DNA of 64,000 nt, taken from NCBI GenBank assembly GCA_020698575.1, contig CM036246.1, forward strand, positions 1,951,001 through 2,015,000. Direction: 5' to 3'. This DNA comes from Bostrychus sinensis. Taxonomy: Eukaryota > Chordata > Actinopteri > Gobiiformes > Eleotridae. A model generated the notes under the pieces. The model had not been told where the DNA came from, made no database searches, and worked only from the letters and a program-made list of their open reading frames with translations. Position 1 is the stretch's first letter, and every line of letters starts with the position of its first letter. Below, one piece after another: positions 48,707 to 61,300 of this stretch. The position numbers and the translations under genes were made by a program.

Positions 48707-50067
48707 ATCCAGTGACATTGCAGATCCTTCCAACTCCTGAAGTTGTTGGTCCTTGAGACTCTACATCCTTTTTTGATCCGAGCCTGATTCAGTCGCACCT
48801 CAAAAGAAACAGAGAAAGTGCATGAGTTCTTACACAGATTACCAGTATTATTGTGTTGAAAGTGCCTTTAAAGGTTCATCTGACCTGTCCAGTTGAGCGT
48901 CTGTTCCTTCTGCTACACCACGATGTTCAACCACTCCAGTTTTCCAGAACACCTTGTATTAAAGCACAAAACACGTATTACATTAAATAATCATTTCATT
49001 GCCGTGATGCAACAATATTTCAGGCATGTCATTACATGAGAAAATAGTACAGTAAACATTGCATAACAGTAAAGTACATTCGCATTACAGTACACATTAC
49101 ATTGCAGTTACATTAATTTATACATTACGTTGGTGTACAGTCACATTGCAATATTCATTACAGTGCATCAGTATTGCAAGAGTATATCAGACATGACACT
49201 GCAATAGAAAATAGCTGCTTTACAGCACACAATACAGAAGATCTCACTTATCTCATTTATACACTGCATTACACAAAACATCACAGTTGCATTTCTGTAG
49301 AAATAACAATACAAAGACCAGACTTTACCTTACAATCGAGTGACACTGCAGACCCATCCTGCTCCTGAAGTTGTTGGTCCTTGAGACTTTACATCCTTTT
49401 TTAGATCAGAGCCTTATTCAACCACACCTCAAAAAAAAAAGAGAAAGTGCATGAGTTCTTACACAGATTACCAGTATTATTGTGTTGAAAGTGCCTTTAA
49501 AGGTTCATCTGACCTGTCCAGTTGAGCGTCTGTTCCCTCTGCTACACCACGATCTTCAACCACTCCAGTTTTCCAGAACACCTTGTATTACAGTCTAAAA
49601 CACTCATTACATTGCAGTGTTGCAACAGTATATCTGGCATGGCATTACAATAGAAAATAGTTGCTTTACAGCACACAAAGCAGTATCATCACAATACAGT
49701 ACATATAACATTACAGTGGAATACAATAGCATTACAATACATTTTACATTACATCAGTGTACAGTCACATTACAATAACAATAACATAGCAGTGTAGTAA
49801 ATGTACATCAGACATGCCATTACAATAGAAAATGGTTGCTTTACAGTACACAAAACAGAAAATCACATTTACCCAAATTAAACTACATTACACAGAACAG
49901 AGCAGTTGCATTTCTGGACAAACAAGAATACAAAGAGTAGACTTTGCATTACAATCCAGTGACATTGCAGATCTGTCCTGCTCCTGAAGTTGTTGGTTCT
50001 TTGAGATTTCACATTCTTTTAAGATCCAAGCCTGATTCAACCACACCTCAAAAGAAACAGAGAAAGT

Positions 50068-50509
50068 GCATGAGTTCTTACACAGATTACCAGTATTATT
50101 GTGTTGAAAGTGCCTTTAAAGGTTCATCTGACCTGTCCAGTTGAGCGTCTGTTCCTTCTGCTACACCACGATCTTCATCCACTCCAGTTTTCCAGAACAC
50201 CTTGTATTACAGTCTAAAACACTCATTACATTGCAGTGTTGCAACAGCATATCTGGCATGGCATTACAATAGAAAATGGTTGCTTTACAGTACACAAAAC
50301 AGAAAATCACATTTACCCAAAATAAACTACATTACACAGAACAGAGCAGTTGCATTTCTGGACAAACAAGAATACAAAGAGTAGACTTTGCATTACAATC
50401 CAGTGACATTGCAGATCTGTCCTGCTCCTGAAGTTGTTGGTTCTTTGAGATTTCACATTCTTTTAAGATCCAAGCCTGATTCAACCACACCTCAAAAGAA
50501 ACAGAGAAA
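50068..50509. repeat. Short monomer variant, second copy
   Basis: Same shortened form as at 44949 (block spacing 441), with GCATATCTGGCATGGCATTA instead of GTATATCTGGCATGCCATTA. Confidence 0.85.
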
Positions 50510-53500
50510 GTGCATGAGTTCTTACACAGATTACCAGTATTATTGTGTTGAAAGTGCCTTTAAAGGTTCATCTGACCTGTCCAGTTGAGCGTCTGTTCCT
50601 TCTGCTACACCACGATCTTCATCCACTCCAGTTTTCCAGAACACCTTGTATTAAAGCACAAAACACGTATTACATTAAATAATCATTTTATTGCTGTGAT
50701 GCAACAATATGTCAGGCATGTTATTACAATAGAAAATAGTACAGTAAACATTGCATAACAGTAAAGTACATTCGCATTACAGTACACATTACATTGTAGT
50801 TACATTAATTTATACATTACGTTGGTGTACAGTCACATTGCAATATTCATTACATTGCATCAGTATTGCAAGAGTATATCAGACATGCCATTGCAATAGA
50901 AAATAGCTGCTTTACAGCACACAATACAGAAGATCTCACTTATCTCATTTATACACTGCATTACACAAAACATCACAGTTGCATTTCTGTACAAATAACA
51001 ATACAAAGACCAGACTTTACCTTACAATCGAGTGACACTGCAGACCCATCCTGCTCCTGAAGTTGTTGGTCCTTGAGACTTTACATTCTTTTTTAGATCA
51101 GAGCCTTATTCAACCACACCTCAAAAGAAACAGAAAAAGTGCATGAGTTCTTACACAGATTACCAGTATTATTGTGTTGAAAGTGCCTTTAAAGGTTCAT
51201 CTGACCTGTCCAGTTGAGCGTCTGTTCCCTCTGCTACACCACGATCTTCAACCACTCCAGTTTTCCAGAACACCTTGTATTACAGTCTAAAACACTCATT
51301 ACATTGCAGTGTTGCAACAGTATATCTGGCATGGCATTACAATAGAAAATAGTGGCTTTACAGCACACAAAGCAGTATCATCACAATACAGTACATATAA
51401 CATTACAGTGGAATACAATAGCATTTCAATACATTTTACATTACATCAGTGTACAGTCACATTACAATAACAATAACATAGCAGTGTAGTAAATGTACAT
51501 CAGACATGCCATTACAATAGAAAATGGTTGCTTTACAGTACACAAACCAGAAAATCACATTTACCCAAATTAAACTACATTACACAGAACAGAGCAGTTG
51601 CATTTCTGGACAAACAAGAATACAAAGAGTAGACTTTGCATTACAATCCAGTGACATTGCAGATCCGTCCTGCTCCTGAAGTTTTTGTTTCTTTGAGATT
51701 TCACATTCTTTTAAGATCCAAGCCTGATTCAACCACACCTCAAAAGAAACAGAGAAAGTGCATGAGTTCTTACAACGATTACCAGTATTATTGTGTTGAA
51801 AGTGCCTTTAAAGGTTCATCTGACCTGTCCAGTTGAGCGTCTGTTCCTTCTGCTACACCACGATCTTCATCCACTCCAGTTTTCCAGAACACCTTGTATT
51901 AAAGCACAAAACACGTATTACATTAAATAATCATTTTATTGCTGTGATGCAACAATATTTCAGGCATGTCATTACAATAGAAAATAGTACAGTAAACATT
52001 GCATAACAGTAAAGTACATTCGCATTACAGTACACATTACATTGCAGTTACATTAATTTATACATTACGTTGGTGTACAGTCACATTGCAATATTCATTA
52101 CATTGCATCAGTATTGCAAGAGTATATCAGACATGACATTGCAATAGAAAATAGCTGCTTTACAGCACACAATACAGAAGATCTCACTTATCTCATTTAT
52201 ACACTGCATTACACAAAACATCACAGTTGCATTTCTGTAGAAATAACAATACAAAGACCAGACTTTACCTTACAATCGAGTGACACTGCAGACCCATCCT
52301 GCTCCTGAAGTTGTTGGTCCTTGAGACTTTACATTCTTTTTTAGATCAGAGCCTTATTCAACCACACCTCAAAGAAACAGAGAAAGTGCATGAGTTCTTA
52401 CACAGATTACCAGTATTATTGTGTTGAAAGTGCCTTTAAAGGTTCATCTGACCTGTCCAGTTGAGCGTCTGTTCCCTCTGCTACACCACGATCTTCAACC
52501 ACTCCAGTTTTCCAGAACACCTTGTATTACAGTCTAAAACACTCATTACATTGCAGTGTTGCAACAGTATATCTGACATGGCATTACAATAGAAAATAGT
52601 GGTTTTACAGCACACAAAGCAGTATCATCACAATACAGTACAAATAACATTACAGTGGAATACAATAGCATTACAATACATTTTACATTACATCAGTGTA
52701 CAGTCACATTACAATAACAATAACATAGCAGTGTAGTAAATGTACATCAGACATGCCATTACAATAGAAAATGGTTGCTTTACAGTACACAAAACAGAAA
52801 ATCACATTTACCCAAATTAAACTACATTACACAGAACAGAGCAGTTGCATTTCTGGACAAACAAGAATACAAAGAGTAGACTTTGCATTACAATCCAGTG
52901 ACATTGCAGATCTGTCCTGCTCCTGAAGTTGTTGGTTCTTTGAGATTTCACATCCTTTTAAGATCCAAGCCTGATTCAACCACACCTCAAAAGAAACAGA
53001 GAAAGTGCATGAGTTCTTACAAAGATTACCAGTATTATTGTGTTGAAAGTGCCTTTAAAGGTTCATCTGACCTGTCCAGTTGAGCGTCTGTTCCTTCTGC
53101 TACACCACGATCTTCATCCACTCCAGTTTTCCAGAACACCTTGTATTAAAGCACAAAACACGTATTACATTAAATAATCATTTCATTGCTGTGATGCAAC
53201 AATATGTCAGGCATGTTATTACAATAGAAAATAGTACAGTAAACATTGCATAACAGTAAAGTACATTCGCATTACAGTACACATTACATTGTAGTTACAT
53301 TAATTTATACATTACGTTGGTGTAGTCACATTGCAATATTCATTACATTGCATCAGTATTGCAAGAGTATATCAGACATGCCATTGCAATAGAAAATAAC
53401 AGCTTTACAGCACATAATACAGAAGATCTCACTTATCTAATTTATACACTGCATTACACAAAACATCACAGTTGCATTTCTGTACAAATAACAATACAAA

Positions 53501-55373
53501 GACCAGACTTTATCTTACAATCAAGTGACACTGCAGACTCATCCTGCTCCTGAAGTTGTTGGTCCTTGAGACTTTACATCCTTTTTTAGATCAGAGCCTT
53601 ATTCAACCACACCTCAAAAGAAACAGAGAAAGTGCATGAGTTCTTACACAGATTACCAGTATTATTGTGTTGAAAGTGCCTTTAAAGGTTCATCTGACCT
53701 GTCCAGTTGAGCATCTGTTGCTTCTGCTTCACCACGATCTTCAACCACTCCAGTTTTCCAGAACACCTTGTATTACAGTCTAAAACACTCATTACATTGC
53801 AGTGTTGCAACAGTATATCTGGCATGGCATTACAATAGAAAATAGTTGCTTTACAGCACACAAAGCAGTATCATCACAATACAGTACACACTGCATAAAA
53901 GTAAAGTACATTCACAGTACAGTACACGTTACATTACAATTACATTACTTTACACATTGTGTTGGTGTACAGTCACGTTGCAATAATCATTACATTGCAT
54001 CAGTATTGCAAGAGTATATCAGGCGTGCCATTGAATGGAAAATAGTTGCTTTACAGCACACAAAGCAGTATCATCACAATACAGTACATATAACATTACA
54101 GTGGAATACAATAGCATTACAATACATTTTACATTACATCAGTGTACAGTCACATTACAATAACAATAACATAGCAGTGTAGTAAATGTACATCAGACAT
54201 GCCATTACAATAGAAAATGGTTGCTTTACAGTACACAAAACAGAAAATCACATTTACCCAAATTAAACTACATTACACAGAACAGAGCAGTTGCATTTCT
54301 GGACAAACAAGAATACAAAGAGTAGACTTTGCATTACAATCCAGTGACATTGCAGATCCGTCCTGCTCCTGAAGTTGTTGGTTCTTTGAGATTTCACATC
54401 CTTTTAAGATCCAAGCCTGATTCAACCACACCTCAAAAGAAACAGAGAAAGTGCATGAGTTCTTACAAAGATTACCAGTATTATTGTGTTGAAAGTGCCT
54501 TTAAAGGTTCATCTGACCTGTCCAGTTGAGCATCTGTTCCTTCTGCTACACCACGATCTTCATCCACTCCAGTTTTCCAGAACACCTTGTATTACAGTCT
54601 AAAACACTCATTACATTGCAGTGTTGCAACAGTATATCTGGTATGGCATTACAATAGAAAATAGTTGCTTTACAGCACACAAAGCAGTATCATCACAATA
54701 CAGTACATATAACATTACAGTGGAATACAATAGCATTACAATACATTTTACATTACATCAGTGTACAGTCACATTACAATAACAATAACATAGCAGTGTA
54801 GTAAATGTACATCAGACATGTCATTACAATAGAAAATAGTTGCTCTACAGCACACATTGCAGTATCATCACAATACAGTACACATTGCATAACAGAAGAA
54901 ATTACAGTACAGTATACATTACATTACAGTAAAGAACATTCACGTTACAGTCCACATTACATTACAGTTACATTACTTTACACATTACGTTGGTGTACAG
55001 TCACATTGCAATATTCATTACATTGCATCAGTATTGCAAGAGTATATCAGACATGACATTACAATAGAAAATAGCTGCTTTACAGCACACGCTGCAGTAT
55101 CATCACAATACAGTACATTAACATTACAGTGGAATACAACAGCATTACAATACATTTTACATTACATAGGTGTACAGTCACAATACAATAACAATAACAT
55201 AGCAGTGTAGTAACTGTACATCGGGCATGCCATTACAACAAAATATTGTGGCTTTACAGTAAAAAATACAGAAGATCACACTTACCCAAATTATACAATA
55301 CAATACACAAAACATCACAGTTGCATTTCTGTACAAACAACAATACAAAGAGTATACTTTACATTACAATCCA

Positions 55374-55880
55374 ATTCAATTAAATTAAATTCAATTCAGA
55401 TTTATTTGTACAGCCCAGTATCAAAACAAAAGTCACCTCAAAGGGCTTCACAACAGTTGATCAAACATAAACACACAATCAGACAACACAAACAATAACT
55501 ACACAAAACAGACCCAGGACACTCCTGTCCTTAGACCTTCCTTCTCGGTAAGGAAAAACTCCTAAAAAAAACAGCTGTGGGAAAAAAGAAGAAACCTTAT
55601 GGAGCCCAACTGAAGGAGAGATCCTCTCCCAGGACGGACAGGCAATGTGTCTAGGACTGTTAGTTCATTAGCTCATCTATAGGATCATAGATCAGCTCTG
55701 TAAGGATTCATCCAGGGAGTGGGGTGATGTAGGTTGAGGAAGTTCAGAGGATGCAGAAGGGTGGGCCTCATCCAGACAGGTGAGTGGGGCGAGATAGGTC
55801 CGGGAAATCCTTAGAGGTGAGGTTGCGGGCCCACATGTTGGGACAGGAGCACAGATGGGGTCAGCTAAGATCCAATCATC
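55374..55880 (-). mobile_element. Same L2 insertion, copy 3
   Basis: Same site and ends again, 7174 bases after copy 2. The ATTCAATT end motif differs slightly (one ATTCAATTAAATTAAATT form). Flanking monomers follow the order seen around copies 1 and 2. Confidence 0.9.
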
Positions 55881-57868
55881 ATCCAGTGACATTGCAGATC
55901 CTTCCAACTCCTGAAGTTGTTGGTCCTTGAGACTCTACATCCTTTTTTGATCCGAGCCTGATTCAGTCGCACCTCAAAAGAAACAGAGAAAGTGCATGAG
56001 TTCTTACACAGATTACCAGTATTATTGTGTTGAAAGTGCCTTTAAAGGTTCATCTGACCTGTCCAGTTGAGCGTCTGTTCCTTCTGCTACACCACGATGT
56101 TCAACCACTCCAGTTTTCCAGAACACCTTGTATTAAAGCACAAAACACGTATTACATTAAATAATCATTTCATTGCTGTGATGCAACAATATGTCAGGCA
56201 TGTCATTATCAGAGAAAATAGTACAGTAAACATTGCATAACAGTAAAGTACATTCACATTACAGTACACATTACATTGCAGTTACATTAATTTAAACATT
56301 ACGTTGGTGTACAGTCACATTGCAATATTCATTACATTGCATCAGTATTGCAAGAGTATATCAGACATGACATTGCAATAGAAAATAGCTGCTTTACAGC
56401 ACACAATAGAGAAGATATCACTTATCTAATTTATACACTGCATTACACAAAACATCACAGTTGTATTTCTGTACAAATAACAATACAAAGACCAGACTTT
56501 ACCTTACAATCGAGTGACACTGCAGACCCATCCTGCTCCTGAAGTTGTTGGTCCTTGAGACTTTACATCCTTTTTTAGATCAGAGCCTTATTCAACCACA
56601 CCTCAAAAGAAACAGAGAAAGTGCATGAGTTCTTACAAAGATTACCAGTATTATTGTGTTGAAAGTGCCTTTAAAGGTTCATCTGACCTGTCCAGTTGAG
56701 CGTCTGTTCCCTCTGCTACACCACGATCTTCAACCACTCCAGTTTTCCAGAACACCTTGTATTACAGTCTAAAACACTCATTACATTGCAGTGTTGCAAC
56801 AGTATATCTGGCATGGCATTACAATAGAAAATAGTGGCTTTACAGTACACAAAGCAGTATCATCACAATACAGTACATATAACATTACAGTGGAATACAA
56901 TAGCATTTCAATACATTTTACATTACACCAGTGTACAGTCACATTACAATAACAATAACATAGCAGTGTAGTAAATGTACATCAGACATGCCATTACAAT
57001 AGAAAATGGTTGCTTTACAGTACACAAAACAGAAAATCACATTTACCTAAATTAAACTACATTACACAGAACAGAGCAGTTGCATTTCTGGACAAACAAG
57101 AATACAAAGAGTAGACTTTGCATTACAATCCAGTGACATTGCAGATCCGTCCTGCTCCTGAAGTTGTTGTTTCTTTGAGATTTCACATTCTTTTAAGATC
57201 CAAGCCTGATTCAACCACACCTCAAAAGAAACAGAGAAAGTGCATGAGTTCTTACAAAGATTACCAGTATTATTGTGTTGAAAGTGCCTTTAAAGGTTCA
57301 TCTGACCTGTCCAGTTGAGCGTCTGTTCCTTCTGCTACACCACGATCTTCATCCACTCCAGTTTTCCAGAACACCTTGTATTAAAGCACAAAACACGTAT
57401 TACATTAAATAATCATTTTATTGCTGTGATGCAACAATATGTCAGGCATGTCATTACATGAGAAAATAGTACAGTAAACATTGCATAACAGTAAAGTACA
57501 TTCGCATTACAGTACACATTACATTGCAGTTACATTAATTTATACATTACGTTGGTGTACAGTCACATTGCAATATTCATTACATTGCATCAGTATTGCA
57601 AGAGTATATCAGACATGCCATTGCAATAGAAAATAGCTGCTTTACAGCACACAATACAGAAGATCTCACTTATCTCATTTAAACACTGCATTACACAAAA
57701 CATCACAGTTGCATTTCTGTACAAATAACAATACAAAGACCAGACTTTACCTTACAATCGAGTGACACTGCAGACTCATCCTGCTCCTGAAGTTGTTGGT
57801 CCTTGAGACTTTACATCCTTTTTTAGATCAGAGCCTTATTCAACCACACCTCAAAAGAAACAGAGAAA

Positions 57869-58314
57869 GTGCATGAGTTCTTACAAAGATTACCAGTATT
57901 ATTGTGTTGAAAGTGCCTTTAAAGGTTCATCTGACCTGTCCAGTTGAGCGTCTGTTCCTTCTGCTACACCACGATCTTCATCCACTCCAGTTTTCCAGAA
58001 CACCTTGTATTACAGTCTAAAACACTCATTACATTGCAGTGTTGCAACAGTATATCTGGCATGCCATTACAATAGAAAATGGTTGCTTTACAGTACACAA
58101 AACAGAAAATCACATTTACCCAAAATAAACTACATTACACAGAACAGAGCAGTTGCATTTCTGGACAAACAAGAATACAAAGAGTAGACTTTGCATTACA
58201 ATCCAGTGACATTGCAGATCTGTCCTGCTCCTGAAGTTGTTGGTTCTTTGAGATTTCACATTCTTTTAAGATCCAAGCCTGATTCAACCACACCTCAAAA
58301 GAAACAGAGAAAGT
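57869..58314. repeat. Short monomer variant, third copy
   Basis: Block spacing 445, same internal join as 44949-45394. The segment that follows in both copies also shares the ACACAATAAAATAGTACAG variant (45610, 58530). Confidence 0.85.
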
Positions 58315-61300
58315 GCATGAGTTCTTACACAGATTACCAGTATTATTGTGTTGAAAGTGCCTTTAAAGGTTCATCTGACCTGTCCAGTTGAGCGTCTGTT
58401 CCTTCTGCTACACCACGATCTTCATCCACTCCAGTTTTCCAGAACACCTTGTATTAAAGCACAAAACACGTATTACATTAAATAATCATTTCATTGCTGT
58501 GATGCAACAATATGTCAGGCATGTCATTACACAATAAAATAGTACAGTAAACATTGCATAACAGTAAAGTACATTCGCATTACAGTACACATTACATTGT
58601 AGTTACATTAATTTATACATTACGTTGGTGTACAGTCACATTGCAATATTCATTACATTGCATCAGTATTGCATGAGTATATCAGACATGCCATTGCAAT
58701 AGAAAATAGCTGCTTTACAGCACACAATACAGAAGATCTCACTTATCTCATTTATACACTGCATTACACAAAACATCACAGTTGCATTTCTGTACAAATA
58801 ACAATACAAAGACCAGACTTTACCTTACAATCGAGTGACACTGCAGACCCATCCTGCTCCTGAAGTTGTTGGTCCTTGAGACTTTACATCCTTTTTTTAG
58901 ATCAGAGCCTTATTCAACCACACCTCAAAAGAAACAGAGAAAGTGCATGAGTTCTTACACAGATTACCAGTATTATTGTGTTGAAAGTGCCTTTAAAGGT
59001 TCATCTGACCTGTCCAGTTGAGCGTCTGTTCCTTCTGCTACACCACGATCTTAAACCACTCCAGTTTTCCAGAACACCTTGTATTACAGTCTAAAACACT
59101 CATTACATTGCAGTGTTGCAACAGTATATCTGGCATGGCATTACAATAGAAAATAGTGGCTTTACAGCACACAAAGCAGTATCATCACAATACAGTACAT
59201 ATAACATTACAGTGGAATACAATAGCATTACAATACATTTTACATTACATCAGTGTACAGTCACATTACAATAACAATAACATGGCAGTGTAGTAAATGT
59301 ACATAAGACATGCCATTACAATAGAAAATGGTTGCTTTACAGTACACAAAACAGAAAATCACATTTACCCAAAATAAACTACATTACACAGAACAGAGCA
59401 GTTGCATTTCTGGACAAACAAGAATACAAAGAGTAGACTTTGCATTACAATCCAGTGACATTGCAGATCTGTCCTGCTCCTGAAGTTTTTGTTTCTTTGA
59501 GATTTCACATTCTTTTAAGATCCAAGCCTGATTCAACCACACCTCAAAAGAAACAGAGAAAGTGCATGAGTTCTTACACAGATTACCAGTATTATTGTGT
59601 TGAAAGTGCCTTTAAAGGTTCATCTGACCTGTCCAGTTGAGCGTCTGTTCCTTCTGCTACACCACGATCTTCATCCACTCCAGTTTTCCAGAACACCTTG
59701 TATTAAATCACAAAACACGTATTACATTAAAGAATCATTTCATTGCCGTGATGCAACAATATGTCAGGCATGTCATTACATGAGAAAATAGTACAGTAAA
59801 CATTGCATAACAGTAAAGTACATTCGCATTACAGTACACATTACATTGCAGTTACATTAATTTATACATTACGTTGGTGTACAGTCACATTGCAATATTC
59901 ATTACATTGCATCAGTATTGCAAGAGTATATCAGACATGCCATTGCAATAGAAAATAGCTGCTTTACAGCACACAATATCGAAGATCTCACTTATCTCAT
60001 TTATACACTGCATTACACAAAACATCACAGTTGCATTTCTGTACAAATAACAATACAAAGACCAGACTTTACCTTACAATCGAGTGACACTGCAGACCCA
60101 TCCTGCTCCTGAAGTTGTTGGTCCTTGAGACTTTACATCCTTTTTTAGATCAGAGCCTTATTCAACCACACCTCAAAAAAAAAAGAGAAAGTGCATGAGT
60201 TCTTACACAGATTACCAGTATTATTGTGTTGAAAGTGCCTTTAAAGGTTCATCTGACCTGTCCAGTTGAGCGTCTGTTCCCTCTGCTACACCACGATCTT
60301 CAACCACTCCAGTTTTCCAGAACACCTTGTATTACAGTCTAAAACACTCATTACATTGCAGTGTTGCAACAGTATATCTGGCATGGCATTACAATAGAAA
60401 ATAGTTGCTTTACAGCACACAAAGCAGTATCATCACAATACAGTACATATAACATTACAGTGGAATACAATAGCATTTCAATACATTTTACATTACATCA
60501 GTGTACAGTCACATTACAATAACAATAACATAGCAGTGTAGTAAATGTACATCAGACATGCCATTACAATAGAAAATGGTTGCTTTACAGTACACAAAAC
60601 AGAAAATCACATTTACCCAAATTAAACTACATTACACAAAACAGAGCAGTTGCATTTCTGGACAAACAAGAATACAAAGAGTAGACTTTGCATTACAATC
60701 CAGTGACATTGCAGATCCGTCCTGCTCCTGAAGTTTTTGTTTCTTTGAGATTTCACATTCTTTTAAGATCCAAGCCTGATTCAACCACACCTCAAAAGAA
60801 ACAGAGAAAGTGCATGAGTTCTTACACAGATTACCAGTATTATTGTGTTGAAAGTGCCTTTAAAGGTTCATCTGACCTGTCCAGTTGAGCGTCTGTTCCT
60901 TCTGCTACACCACGATCTTAAACCACTCCAGTTTTCCAGAACACCTTGTATTACAGTCTAAAACACTCATTACATTGCAGTGTTGCAACAGTATATCTGG
61001 CATGGCATTACAATAGAAAATAGTTGCTTTACATCACACAAAGCAGTATCATCACAATACAGTACATATAACATTACAGTGGAATACAATAGCATTACAA
61101 TACATTTTACATTACATCAGTGTACAGTCACTTTACAATAACAATAACATGGCAGTGTAGTAAATGTACATAAGACATGCCATTACAATAGAAAATGGTT
61201 GCTTTACAATACACAAAACAGAAAATCACATTTACCCAAAATAAACTACATTACACAGAACAGAGCAGTTGCATTTCTGGACAAACAAGAATACAAAGAG

